From NCBI GenBank assembly GCA_910822395.1, contig OU365335.1, positions 930,001 through 994,000 on the forward strand: a DNA stretch of 64,000 nt, in the 5' to 3' direction. The stretch is from Pseudoclavibacter triregionum. GTDB taxonomy: Bacteria; Actinomycetota; Actinomycetes; Actinomycetales; Microbacteriaceae. How positions within the stretch are numbered: the first letter of the stretch is position 1; each line of letters starts with the position of its first letter. Shown piece by piece: positions 24,890 through 33,346 of the stretch. The position numbers and the translations under genes are program-made. The notes under the pieces are model-generated. The model ran no database searches. It was not told the DNA's origin and saw only the letters and a list, made by a program, of their open reading frames with translations.

Positions 24890-25102
24890 ATGCCGAACGA
24901 TCTGTCCGACGTCCGGTTCCTTACCGTCGCCGAGGTCGCCGAGCTCATGCGGGTGTCGAAGATGACCGTGTACCGCCTCGTCCACTCGGGCGAGCTCCCC
25001 GCCGTCCGCTTCGGACGCTCGTTCCGCGTGCCCGAGTCGGCCGTCGCCGACGCGATCGCGCAATCGGGCCGCGCCGAGATGGGCGAGCAGCACACGGCGT
25101 AG
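24890..25102 (+). CDS. BldC-like MerR-type helix-turn-helix regulator
   Basis: A protein of 70 residues consisting of a single small DNA-binding domain: RFLTVAEVAELMRVSKMTVYRLVHSGELPAVRFGRSFRVPESAVADAIAQSG. This is the excisionase/BldC fold, in which one helix-turn-helix plus wing binds direct repeats head to tail. BldC controls developmental timing in Streptomyces; in non-sporulating actinobacteria the role is not settled. ATG 24890 is preceded by AGGGGGA at a good distance, which rules out longer in-frame starts. Phage excisionases share the fold, but no integrase is near. Confidence 0.88.
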   Translation: MPNDLSDVRFLTVAEVAELMRVSKMTVYRLVHSGELPAVRFGRSFRVPESAVADAIAQSGRAEMGEQHTA

Positions 25103-25181
25103 CGCCTCCGCGCGGCCTCCGGATCGCCGTCCCCCTCGGCTCCCGGCTCGCCGCGCCCTCGACCGCTCGCGGCCCGAGGTG

Positions 25182-25187
25182 TAAGCT
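25182..25187 (+). promoter_or_regulatory. -10 element of bS22-type gene
   Basis: TAAGCT at 25182-25187 precedes the gene by about 70 bases. No convincing -35 hexamer is seen. Confidence 0.35.
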
Positions 25188-25256
25188 CGACCGAGCGCGA
25201 AAACTCCGCGATGTCCCGCATCGCCAGCGCGCGAACACGACCGTTAGGAAGATCCC

Positions 25257-25355
25257 ATGGGCTCTGTTGTCAAGAAGCGCCGCAAGCGCATGGCGAAGAA
25301 GAAGCACCGCAAGCTCCTTCGCAAGACTCGCCACCAGCGTCGCAACAAGAAGTAG
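25257..25355 (+). CDS. bS22-type small ribosomal protein (AURKAIP1/COX24 domain)
   Basis: A protein of 32 residues, half of them Lys or Arg: MGSVVKKRRKRMAKKKHR then a second basic half ending RRNKK. It is nearly identical to the short AURKAIP1/COX24-domain proteins that every actinobacterium carries and that were seen as protein bS22 in the mycobacterial small ribosomal subunit. TTAGGAAG provides a ribosome binding site 9 bases before ATG. A strong hairpin follows, so it is transcribed alone. It is easily missed because of its size. Confidence 0.93.
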   Translation: MGSVVKKRRKRMAKKKHRKLLRKTRHQRRNKK

Positions 25356-25374
25356 CGACCGCGATCAGCACGTC

Positions 25375-25406
25375 GAACGCGCCGGCCCCTCGGGGCCGGC
25401 GCGTTC
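25375..25406 (+). terminator. Strong hairpin after bS22 gene
   Basis: GAACGCGCCGGCCCC and its exact complement are separated by TC, giving a 15-bp stem. It is about 20 bases after the stop and should terminate transcription. Confidence 0.8.
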
Positions 25407-25535
25407 GCGTTCCGGCCCGCGAGCCCGCCTGGACATCCGCCCCGCCCCTCCGCGTAGACTGTCCCCCTCACTGGTGTGCCGGGAAGTCTGGTCGGCGGCG
25501 CGTCGCCCGCGCCCCGCTCCCCTCGGAAGGACCTC

Positions 25536-26843
25536 ATGGCCCGCGACCCGCTCCAGCACCGCAAGCACCGCCCGGACGACACCTTCTCGCTCAAGGACCG
25601 CCTCAACGGCGAGACCCTCGGCGGAGCGCTCCTCCTCATCGCCGCCGCGATCGGCTTCGCGCTCGCGAACTCGCCCCTCGGCGGCTGGTTCGCCGAGCTC
25701 TCGCACGCCGAGATCGGCCCCGAGACGCTCGGCCTGCGCATGTCCGTCTCGCACTGGGCCGCCGACGGCGTCCTCGCGATCTTCTTCTTCGTCGTCGGCC
25801 TCGAGCTCAAGCGCGAGTTCGTCACCGGCTCGCTCCGCGACCCCCGCCGCGCCTCGCTGCCGATCCTCGCCGCGGTCTTCGGCATGGCCGTCCCGGCGAT
25901 CGTCTACTCGGTCATCGTCGCCTCGGCCGGCCTCGACGGGGCCGCGCGCGGCTGGGCCATCCCCGTCGCCACCGACATCGCCTTCGCGCTCGGCCTCGTC
26001 GCCGTCTTCGGGCGACGGATGCCGCCGGCGTTCCGCGTCTTCCTCCTCACGCTCGCCGTCGTCGACGACCTGCTCGGGATCGCCGTCATCGCGGTCTTCT
26101 ACACGGCCGGGCTCTCCGTGCCGTGGCTGCTCGGCGCCGTCGCCGCGATCGCCGTCTACTGGGTCGTGACGCACCGCGGATGGAACCCGCGCTGGCTGCT
26201 CATCCCGCTCGGGCTCGTCGCCTGGTACTGCATGCTCCAGTCGGGCGTGCACGCGACGATCGCCGGCGTGCTGCTCGGCCTCGCCGTGCCGGCGCGGCCC
26301 GTGCGCGACGACGAGATCTCGCTCGCCGAGGACATGGAGCACGACTGGAACGCCCTCTCGCAGGGCGTCGCGCTGCCGATCTTCGCCTTCTTCTCGGCCG
26401 GCGTGCCGGTCGCCGCGGGCGGCGGCGGGCTCGCGGAGTCGTTCTCGGACCCGGTGGTCCTCGCCGTCGCGGTCGCCCTCTTCGTCGGGAAGCCGCTCGG
26501 CATCCTCCTCTGCGTCGCGATCTTCCGCAGGGTGCCGGGCTTCCGCCTCGACGAGTCGCTCTCGCTCAAGGACATCCTCGCCCTCGGCGGCCTCGCCGGC
26601 ATCGGGTTCACGGTCTCGCTCCTCATCGGCGAGCTCGCCTTCCGCGGCGACGAGCTCCACATCGACCACGCCCACCTCGGCGTGCTCGTCGGCTCGGTCG
26701 CGGCGGCCATCGTCGGCGCGCTCCTGCTCGTCTGGCGCGGCCGGGCGCACGCGGCCGCGGGCGACGCGGGCCTCGAGGACGGCGACGCCGAGCGCGCTCC
26801 GAGCGCGATGCCGCAGGATGGCCGCGAGGAGGCCACCGCATGA
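25536..26843 (+). CDS. nhaA: Na+/H+ antiporter NhaA
   Basis: A protein of 435 residues with 12 membrane segments. The unwound crossing region carries the catalytic aspartates in TLAVVDDLLGIAVIAVFY (the DD pair equals Asp163/Asp164 of E. coli), and ATDIAFALG, GVHATIAGVLLG and GIGFTVSLLIGELAF are family signatures. It exchanges protons for sodium to control pH and salt. GGAAGGA lies 7 bases before ATG 25536. The glutaredoxin-like gene overlaps its stop (ATGA), so the two are cotranscribed. Confidence 0.95.
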   Translation: MARDPLQHRKHRPDDTFSLKDRLNGETLGGALLLIAAAIGFALANSPLGGWFAELSHAEIGPETLGLRMSVSHWAADGVLAIFFFVVGLELKREFVTGSLRDPRRASLPILAAVFGMAVPAIVYSVIVASAGLDGAARGWAIPVATDIAFALGLVAVFGRRMPPAFRVFLLTLAVVDDLLGIAVIAVFYTAGLSVPWLLGAVAAIAVYWVVTHRGWNPRWLLIPLGLVAWYCMLQSGVHATIAGVLLGLAVPARPVRDDEISLAEDMEHDWNALSQGVALPIFAFFSAGVPVAAGGGGLAESFSDPVVLAVAVALFVGKPLGILLCVAIFRRVPGFRLDESLSLKDILALGGLAGIGFTVSLLIGELAFRGDELHIDHAHLGVLVGSVAAAIVGALLLVWRGRAHAAAGDAGLEDGDAERAPSAMPQDGREEATA

Positions 26844-27178
26844 TCGGACGCCGCCAGCCCTTCAACGCGCACCGTGGCGGCCCGGGCTCCGCGAAGGTCA
26901 TCGACTTCTACGCGCGCGAGGGCTGCCACCTCTGCGCCGAGGCGCTCGCGATCGTGCGCGAGGTCGCGGCGGGCTTCGGTGCGCGGGTCGTCGAGCACGA
27001 TGTGGACCGCGACCCCGAGCTTCGCGAGCGCTACGGCGAGCTCGTGCCGGTCGTCCTCGTGAACGGGGAGCCGCATGCGCAGTGGCGGGTGGACGCGGAT
27101 CGCCTGCGCCACGCGCTCCGGCCGGGGCCGCAGCGGCCCGGGCCGCGCGGACGCGGCGAGCGGCCGTCCTCCCGCTAG
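26840..27178 (+). CDS. Glutaredoxin/thioredoxin-like protein (CxxC)
   Basis: A protein of 112 residues. The core VIDFYAREGCHLCAEALAIVREVAA is a glutaredoxin-type first strand and helix with the redox pair CHLC, followed by VVEHDVDRDPELRERYGELVPVVLVNGEP with the cis-proline in VPVVLVNG. This matches the DUF836/YruB-like thiol proteins of actinobacteria. It starts inside the nhaA stop (ATGA). The C-terminal 20 residues are Pro/Arg/Gly-rich. Partner and substrate are unknown. Confidence 0.82.
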   Translation: MIGRRQPFNAHRGGPGSAKVIDFYAREGCHLCAEALAIVREVAAGFGARVVEHDVDRDPELRERYGELVPVVLVNGEPHAQWRVDADRLRHALRPGPQRPGPRGRGERPSSR

Positions 27179-27233
27179 CGGGTCGGCGCTCCCACGGGGA
27201 CGGGCCGAGCCGACGCCGCAGCGCCTTCGGGAC

Positions 27234-27966
27234 CTACCCCGCCGCCGTCGCGACCGAGAGGAAGAGCGCGATGACGACCGTGTTGAACGCGAAGGCGATG
27301 ACGGAGTTCAGCGAGACCCAGCTGCGCGCCCGGGTCGTGCGGGTCTCGACGTCCGAGCTCGCGAAGGTCGTCGCGACCTGCACCGAGGCGTAGACGAAGT
27401 CCGCGAAGCGCTCGCGCCCCTCGCCCGGGATGCGCAGCCCGCCCTCGCTCGCCCACACGCGCAGGTACGTCACGGCGAACGCCGCGATGAGGAGCACCCA
27501 CGAGCCCGCGACGAGCAGGAACGCCGCCGCGACGACGAGCCAGTCCGAGCGCAGGGCCGGCATGAGCAGGAGCGCGACGACGCCGGCGAAGCCATACACC
27601 GCGCCCATGAGCGGCAGGGAGACGCCGTCCATGCCCGAGAGCCAGAGCATGAGCCGGGCGCGTCGTCACGGGCGTCGTGAGCCGGACGACGCGGCGCAGC
27701 CCCGCGCCGGAGTAGGGGCGGAAGGCGAGCCAGGTCCACGCGAGGTAGACGACCGCGTAGAGCGCCCAGATGATCGACATCCCGACGAAGGAGAACTCGA
27801 GCTGGCCGAGATCCGGCCGCCACGTGCGCACGGCGACGGCGAGCCCGAGGCCGGCCGGCACCGAGACGAGCGCGGCGAGGTTGATCCGCCAGGCGTCGGA
27901 CGCGGATCGGGGCGGACGGCCGCTCGTCGCAGCCGTCCGCCCCGTCGCCTCGGGAGCCGAAGCCAT
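27234..27966 (-). pseudogene. DUF1345 membrane protein with a frameshift
   Basis: The first 100 residues (ATG 27966) give two membrane segments and the loop VVYLAWTWLAFRPYSGAGLRRVVRLTTPV. Near 27655-27668 this frame turns into non-coding text, while the next frame continues the family pattern with MLWLSGMDGVSLPLMG, three more membrane segments and the DUF1345 signature RFADFVYASVQVATTFASSDVETRT. It ends at TAA-region 27234. A single-base change (a +1 shift) would join them. Either the gene has decayed recently or a sequencing error is present. DUF1345 has no known function. Confidence 0.75.
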
Positions 27967-27988
27967 CCGCGCCGTGCCCTCGTCTCGC

Positions 27989-29299
27989 CTACGGCGTGAG
28001 GCGGTTCGGCCCGCGGAAGAGGAAGGTCACCTCTCGCAGGTTCGGCTGGTGGAGCATGAGCATGAGCATGCGCGCGAGGCCCATGCCGAAGCCGCCGTGC
28101 GGCGGGGCGCCGTAGCGGAAGAAGTCGAGGTAGAAGCCGATCTCCTCGAGGTCCATGCCCTTCTCGAGCGCCTGCTCCTCGATCTTCGCGATACGGTGCT
28201 CGCGCTGGGCGCCCGTCGAGATCTCGACGCCGTTCCAGATGAGGTCGTAGCTCTTCGTGAGCGTCGCGTCGTCCTCGTGGCGCATGTGGTAGAAGGGGCG
28301 GATCGAGGCCGGGTAGTCGGTGAGGAACACGAACTCGTGCCCGTAGGTCTCCTTGACGTGCGCCGCGATCTGGCGCTCGCCCTCGGGGTCGAGGTCGAGG
28401 TCGCCGCGCTCGATCGTGTGGCCCCGCTGCTGGACGATCTCGCGCGCCTCGAGGAGGGAGATCCGCGGGAAGGGGAGCGTCGGGACGACGACGTCGACGT
28501 CGAAGAGCTCCTTGATCTCGTCGCCGTGGCGCTCCTTCACCGCGGCGAGGCCCGCGGCCATGAGCTCCTCCTGCATCTTCATGACGTCCTCGTGCGAGTC
28601 GATCCACGAGATCTCGGCGTCGACGCCGGTGAACTCGGTCGCGTGGCGCGAGGTGAAGGAGGGGTCGGCGCGGAAGACGGGGCCGACCTCGAAGATCTTG
28701 CCGAAGCCCGCGGTCTGCGCCATCTGCTTGAACAGCTGCGGCGACTGCGCGAGGTAGGCGGGCTGGTCGAAGTAGTCGACCTTGAAGAGCTCGGCCTTCG
28801 ACTCCGACGCGGACGCCATGAGCTTCGGCGTGAAGACCTCGATGAAGCCCCGCTCGACCCAGTACGTGCGGAGGGCGTGGAGGAAGGTCGTCTGCACGCG
28901 GAAGAGGAGGTTGTTGCGCGGGGTGCGCAGGTCGAGGAAGCGCCAGTCGAGGCGCTTGTCGATCGACGAGTCCTCGGCGATGGGGGTCTCGGGGATGGCC
29001 GCGGTCTCGACGACGAGCTCGGACACCTTCACCTCGAGGCCGCCGAGCTTCACGCGCTCGTCGTGCTTGAGCTCGCCCTTCACCGTGAGCATCGAGCCCT
29101 GCGCGAGGCCGGAGATCGTGTCGGCGATCTCGGCCGTGTCGTCGGTGCGCGGGTTCACGAGCTGGAGGGCGCCGGTCTCGTCGCGGAGCACGACGAACTG
29201 GACCTTCTTCTGGTCGCGGACGGTCTCGACCCAACCCTGGACGGTGACGGGGCCGTCGGCGCGGTCGGCGAGCTGCTTGATGAGGGTGCGATCGGTCAC
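27989..29299 (-). CDS. aspS: Aspartyl-tRNA synthetase, archaeal/eukaryal type (possibly non-discriminating)
   Basis: A protein of 436 residues. It lacks the roughly 150-residue GAD insertion of ordinary bacterial AspRS, whose length is near 590. Visible parts are the OB fold (VTVQGWVETVRDQKKVQFVVLRDETG), motif 2 region FEVGPVFRADPSFTSRHATEFTGVDAEI, and motif 3 GGFGMGLARMLMLMLHQPN. Enzymes of this type often also charge tRNA-Asn, leaving conversion to Asn-tRNA by GatCAB. GTG 29299 is 6 bases after TACCCT (29311-29306), a leaderless start. Confidence 0.92.
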   Translation of the reverse strand: MTDRTLIKQLADRADGPVTVQGWVETVRDQKKVQFVVLRDETGALQLVNPRTDDTAEIADTISGLAQGSMLTVKGELKHDERVKLGGLEVKVSELVVETAAIPETPIAEDSSIDKRLDWRFLDLRTPRNNLLFRVQTTFLHALRTYWVERGFIEVFTPKLMASASESKAELFKVDYFDQPAYLAQSPQLFKQMAQTAGFGKIFEVGPVFRADPSFTSRHATEFTGVDAEISWIDSHEDVMKMQEELMAAGLAAVKERHGDEIKELFDVDVVVPTLPFPRISLLEAREIVQQRGHTIERGDLDLDPEGERQIAAHVKETYGHEFVFLTDYPASIRPFYHMRHEDDATLTKSYDLIWNGVEISTGAQREHRIAKIEEQALEKGMDLEEIGFYLDFFRYGAPPHGGFGMGLARMLMLMLHQPNLREVTFLFRGPNRLTP

Positions 29300-29354
29300 T
29301 CGGCCAGGGTAGCCGCTCGGGTTCGCTCCAGCGCGGCTCCGTACCATTCGGGGC

Positions 29355-30002
29355 ATGGTCTCCCAGCGCGTCCACCTCGTCCGGCACGGCGAAGTCGAGA
29401 ACCCGAACGGCCTCCTCTACGAGCGCCTCCCCGGGTTCGGCCTCAGCGAGCGCGGGCGCGAGATGGCCCGGCTCGCGGCCGAGGACCTCGCCTCCCGCGG
29501 CATCCGCGCCACGAAGCTCGTCGTCTCGCCCCTCGAGCGCACGCGCGAGTCGGCGCAGCCCATCGCCGAGCTCATGGGCCTCGAGCCGGAGCTCGACGAG
29601 CGCGTCATCGAGCCGTGGAACCGCTTCGCGGGGAAGAAGGTCGGGGGCCGCTACGGCGCGGTCCGCCGCCCTGCGAACTGGCGGCACCTCGTCAACCCGC
29701 TCACGCCGAGCTGGGGCGAGCCGTACGCCGAGATCGCCGCGCGGATGAAGGAGTCGATCCTCGAGTGGACCGCGGCCGCCGAGGGCGGCGATGTTATCGT
29801 GGTGACGCACCAGCTGCCCATCTGGATGGTCCATCTGCGACTTCGCGGAGCGCCGCTCGTGCACGACCCGAGGCATCGGCGATGCGCGCTCTCGAGCATC
29901 ACCGACTTCGAGTACCACCCGGCCACTGGGCTCGTCGAAGTCGACTATCGCGAGCCCGCCGCACCCCTGCTGGCCGGCACCGTTGACGAAGGAGCCGTAT
30001 GA
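29355..30002 (+). CDS. Histidine phosphatase family protein
   Basis: A protein of 215 residues with the phosphatase His in VHLVRHGEVENP (RHG), the Arg in SPLERTRESAQPIAE, and the second catalytic His in VIVVTHQLPIWM. It belongs to the phosphoglycerate-mutase-like branch. In many actinobacteria such a gene stands first in the resA-ccdA-resB-resC cluster, as here, but its substrate is not known. TACCAT is 7 bases before the ATG, a leaderless start, and this promoter would drive the entire downstream operon. It shares ATGA with resA. Confidence 0.9.
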   Translation: MVSQRVHLVRHGEVENPNGLLYERLPGFGLSERGREMARLAAEDLASRGIRATKLVVSPLERTRESAQPIAELMGLEPELDERVIEPWNRFAGKKVGGRYGAVRRPANWRHLVNPLTPSWGEPYAEIAARMKESILEWTAAAEGGDVIVVTHQLPIWMVHLRLRGAPLVHDPRHRRCALSSITDFEYHPATGLVEVDYREPAAPLLAGTVDEGAV

Positions 30003-30622
30003 CCCGACGCGCGCAGGTGACCCGCCGCGGTCTGCGAGGCCGCGCCGCGACCGCCGCCGCCGCGCTCGCGATCTGCCTCGTGCCCGCGCTCGGCCTCACG
30101 GCCTGCTCGAACGAGAGCTGGGCCGCCGGCACCGACAAGGGCACCTCGGCCGAGAACGGCGCCTTCACCGAGCTCGCCCCCGAGCAGCGGGGCGCCCCGG
30201 TCGCCTTCGAGGGCCCCGGGCTCGACGGCGCGACGATCTCGTCGTCGCAGTACGCCGGCCGCGTCACGGTCGTGAACTTCTGGTACGCCGCCTGCCCGCC
30301 CTGCCGCGCGGAGGCGAAGGACCTCGAGACCGTCGCGCAGCGGTACGCGGCGCAGGACGTCCCCTTCCTCGGCGTGAACATCTACGACATGGCCCCGACC
30401 GTCGAGAGCTTCAACGCGTCGTACGGCGTGACGTACCCGACGATCCTCGACGTCGACTCGGCCGCGGTGCGCCTCGCCTTCGCGGAGACGGTGCCGCCGC
30501 AGGCGATCCCGTCGACCGTCGTGCTCGACCGGCAGGGGCGCGTGGCCGCGGTCATCCGCGGGCCGATCGACGTCTCGGTGCTCGGCGCGATGCTCGACCG
30601 CGTGCTCGCCGAGGCGGCGTAG
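29999..30622 (+). CDS. resA: ResA/TlpA-type thiol-disulfide lipoprotein
   Basis: A protein of 207 residues. The signal ends with a lipobox (LTAC, Cys near residue 36), so it is a membrane-anchored lipoprotein. The thioredoxin fold shows VVNFWYAACPPCRAEAKDLE with the active CPPC, and the cis-proline in AIPSTVVLD. It keeps the apocytochrome c CXXCH thiols reduced for haem attachment, with electrons from CcdA encoded next. Start and stop overlap with neighbours on both sides. Confidence 0.92.
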   Translation: MTRRAQVTRRGLRGRAATAAAALAICLVPALGLTACSNESWAAGTDKGTSAENGAFTELAPEQRGAPVAFEGPGLDGATISSSQYAGRVTVVNFWYAACPPCRAEAKDLETVAQRYAAQDVPFLGVNIYDMAPTVESFNASYGVTYPTILDVDSAAVRLAFAETVPPQAIPSTVVLDRQGRVAAVIRGPIDVSVLGAMLDRVLAEAA

Positions 30623-31518
30623 TGGCGGCCGGGGCGGCGATGGTCGCCTGGGAGGGCTCGAGCGCGCCGCTGGCCGCCTGGATGGCGGGTGCCGCCACGA
30701 CCGCGCAGACCGCCGCGTCCTCCGCGACCGCAACGCTCGCCGACGACCCCGGCGCCGTCATCATGCACGGGCAGCTCTTCCTCGCCATCCCGCTCGCCGT
30801 GCTCGCGGGCATCATCTCCTTCGCGAGCCCCTGCGTGCTCCCGGTCGTGCCGGGCTACCTCGGGCTCGTCGGCTCGGTCGCCGAGGGCCGCGCCGGCGCG
30901 GGCTCCGGCTCGGGATCGTCGTCGTCCGCGCCCGCCCGCCCCGCCCGCAGCCGCGTCGTGCTCGGGGCCGCGCTCTTCGTGCTCGGCTTCACGCTCGTCT
31001 TCGTGCTCACCGGCGCCGCCTTCGGCCAGCTCGGCGCGTGGCTGCTGCAGTACCAGTCGACGGTCCTGCGGGTGCTCGGCGTCGTCGTCATCCTCATGGG
31101 CCTCGTCTTCCTCGGCCAGATCGGCGCGCTCCAGCGCGAGCGCCGCTCGCACCGGCAGCCCGCGGGCCTGCTCGGCGCGCCTCTGCTCGGCATGATCTTC
31201 GCCGTCGGCTGGGCGCCGTGCGTCGGGCCGACGCTCATCGCGATCAACGCGCTCGGCTTCGACTCCGGGTCGGCCTGGCGGGGAGCGCTCCTCGCCTTCT
31301 GCTACTGCCTCGGCCTCGGCATCCCCTTCGTGCTCGTCGCGCTCGGCCTCGGCGCCGCGACGAGCGGGATGGCGTGGCTGCGCCGCCACGTCCGCACGAT
31401 CAACCTTCTCGGCGGCGCCCTCCTCATCGCCATCGGCGTCCTCATGGTCGCCGGCGTCTGGCACCAGCTCATCGCCTCCCTCGGCGCGATCCTCCCCGGC
31501 TATGTCTCGCCCGTCTGA
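30622..31518 (+). CDS. ccdA: CcdA/DsbD-like thiol electron transporter
   Basis: A protein of 298 residues with six core membrane segments. The redox cysteines are in ISFASPCVLPVVPGYLGLV (segment 1) and AVGWAPCVGPTLIAI (segment 4), the standard pair that carries electrons across the membrane to ResA. A Gly/Ser/Ala-rich insert sits between segments 1 and 2, and about 50 residues precede segment 1. GTG 30622 uses the last base of the resA stop. Confidence 0.93.
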   Translation: MAAGAAMVAWEGSSAPLAAWMAGAATTAQTAASSATATLADDPGAVIMHGQLFLAIPLAVLAGIISFASPCVLPVVPGYLGLVGSVAEGRAGAGSGSGSSSSAPARPARSRVVLGAALFVLGFTLVFVLTGAAFGQLGAWLLQYQSTVLRVLGVVVILMGLVFLGQIGALQRERRSHRQPAGLLGAPLLGMIFAVGWAPCVGPTLIAINALGFDSGSAWRGALLAFCYCLGLGIPFVLVALGLGAATSGMAWLRRHVRTINLLGGALLIAIGVLMVAGVWHQLIASLGAILPGYVSPV

Positions 31519-33346
31519 TCACATCGACGCGGGGAAGGACGGCTTCGAGCCCCGCGATCTGCCCCGGAAGCCGCGAGCGGGCCGCGCAGGCGGCTCGGGC
31601 GCCACGTCGTCCGCGCCCGCCCCGCGCGTGAACGCGGCCATGTCAGCCCTGCGCGTCGTCTGGCGCCAGCTCACCTCGATGCGCGTCGCCCTCCTGCTGC
31701 TGCTTCTCCTCGCGATCGCGGCCGTGCCCGGATCGCTCGTGCCGCAGCGCCTCAGCGACCCGAACGGCGTCACGAAGTTCTTCGACGAGAACCCGGACCT
31801 TGCGAAGGTCTACGACGCCGTGCAGCTCTTCGACGTCTACAGTTCGGCGTGGTTCACGGCCATCTACCTGCTGCTCTTCCTCTCGCTCGTCGGCTGCATC
31901 ATCCCGCGGATCATCCACCACTGGCGGGCCCTCCGCTCGGCGCCCCCGGCGACGCCCGCGCGCCTCGAGCGCCTCGACGCGTACTCGACGCTGCGGGTCA
32001 CCGGCGACTCGGTGCCCGACCGCGGCGAGATCATCGCGGCCGCGAAGCGCGTGCTCGACGCCCGCCGCTACCGCACGGTCGTCATCGACCGCGGCGCCCG
32101 CGGGCTCTCGGTCTCGGCCGAGCGCGGGTACCTGCGCGAGACGGGGAACCTCGTCTTCCACATCGCGATGCTCGGGATCCTCCTCTCCGTCGGCATCCTC
32201 GGCGGGATGAGCTGGCACGGCCAGCGCGTGCTCGTCGAGGGCCAGACCTTCGCGAACGGGCTCGTGAGCTACTCGAGCTTCACGCCGGGCCGCTTCTTCT
32301 CGCCCGACGACCTCCAGCCGTATTCGGTGCGCCTCGACAGCCTCGAGGTCGCCTACGAGCAGGAGAACCAGCACGCCCTCGGCCTGCCGATCGACTACGA
32401 CGCGGGCGTCACCGTGACCGAGCCCGGCCAGGCGCCGTACGCCGCGAGCGTCAAGGTGAACCAGCCCCTGCGCGTCGCCGGAACCGACATGTACCTCCTC
32501 GGGAACGGCTACGCGCCGCACCTCACCGTGCGGAACGCCGACGGCGCCGCGGTGTTCGAGGACACCGTGCCGTTCATCCCGCAGGACACGAACCTCACCG
32601 GGCTCGGCGTGGTGAAGGTGCCGGATGGCCTCACCCAGGACATCGGCATGATCGGCTTCTTCTACCCGACCGCCGCCCAGCTCTCGACCGGCGCCTTCAC
32701 CTCGTCGTCGCCCGAGCTCGCCGACCCGCTGCTCACGCTCAACGTCTACACGGGCGACCTCGGGCTCGACTCGGGCATCCCGCAGTCGGTGTACCGGCTC
32801 GACACGAGCGGGCTCACGCAGATCGCGGGCGGCAAGTCGGGCGTGAAGGGCCTCCAGCTGCGGCTCGGCGACACGGTCGAGCTGCCGAACGGGCTCGGGA
32901 CGGTCACCTTCGACGCCGTGCCGCGCTACGCGTCCTTCGACATCCAACACGACCCGACGCAGCTGCCGGTGTTCCTCTGCGCCTCGTTCGTCATCCTCGG
33001 GCTGCTGCTCTCGCTGCTCGTGCCGCGCCGCCGCATCTGGGTGAAGGCGACGCCGGTCGCGGGCGGCGTGCTGCTCGAGTACGCGGGCCTCGCGCGCGGC
33101 GAGGACCCGAAGCTCGTCGCGGCCGTGAACGCCGTCCTCGACGCGCACGCCGCCGAGCTCGTAGGCTCGAAGGCCACCAGCACCACCCCTGCACCCCCTG
33201 CAGGATCCGCTCCCTCCACCCGCGACGGGGCCGCCGACGGCGACGCCCCCGAGCACGACAGCCAGGCGGCCGCCGAGCCGACCGGGCGCCCGGCGCAGGC
33301 CGCCGGCGCACCGGACGATCCGGCCGCGGAATCGACGGAACCGTGA
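31502..33346 (+). CDS. resB: Cytochrome c biogenesis protein ResB
   Basis: A protein of 614 residues. Three membrane helices lie near residues 62-80, 115-135 and 212-230, then a large extracellular domain (240-510) and a final helix (520-540, FVILGLLLSLLVPRRRIWV). SLVPQRL, GNLVFHIAMLGILLSVG with the haem-channel His, and DPTQLPVFLCASFVILG are family motifs. With ResC it carries haem outward and attaches it to cytochromes. The last 70 residues are an acidic Ala/Pro-rich tail. It begins 17 bases inside ccdA and overlaps resC by 4 bases. Confidence 0.93.
   Translation: MSRPSDHIDAGKDGFEPRDLPRKPRAGRAGGSGATSSAPAPRVNAAMSALRVVWRQLTSMRVALLLLLLLAIAAVPGSLVPQRLSDPNGVTKFFDENPDLAKVYDAVQLFDVYSSAWFTAIYLLLFLSLVGCIIPRIIHHWRALRSAPPATPARLERLDAYSTLRVTGDSVPDRGEIIAAAKRVLDARRYRTVVIDRGARGLSVSAERGYLRETGNLVFHIAMLGILLSVGILGGMSWHGQRVLVEGQTFANGLVSYSSFTPGRFFSPDDLQPYSVRLDSLEVAYEQENQHALGLPIDYDAGVTVTEPGQAPYAASVKVNQPLRVAGTDMYLLGNGYAPHLTVRNADGAAVFEDTVPFIPQDTNLTGLGVVKVPDGLTQDIGMIGFFYPTAAQLSTGAFTSSSPELADPLLTLNVYTGDLGLDSGIPQSVYRLDTSGLTQIAGGKSGVKGLQLRLGDTVELPNGLGTVTFDAVPRYASFDIQHDPTQLPVFLCASFVILGLLLSLLVPRRRIWVKATPVAGGVLLEYAGLARGEDPKLVAAVNAVLDAHAAELVGSKATSTTPAPPAGSAPSTRDGAADGDAPEHDSQAAAEPTGRPAQAAGAPDDPAAESTEP

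Noticed and set aside
24750-24965. A leader peptide upstream of the BldC-like gene
   Set aside because: The frame overlaps the promoter and gene and has no ribosome binding site; composition is random.
24890-25102. Phage excisionase
   Set aside because: The sequence fits the excisionase fold, but no integrase or other phage gene is near, and the BldC-like form is a normal actinobacterial chromosomal gene.
27666-29918. A long minus-strand frame antisense to aspS and the phosphatase gene region
   Set aside because: It is Arg/Ala/Gly-rich text without any family likeness, while aspS explains the same DNA.
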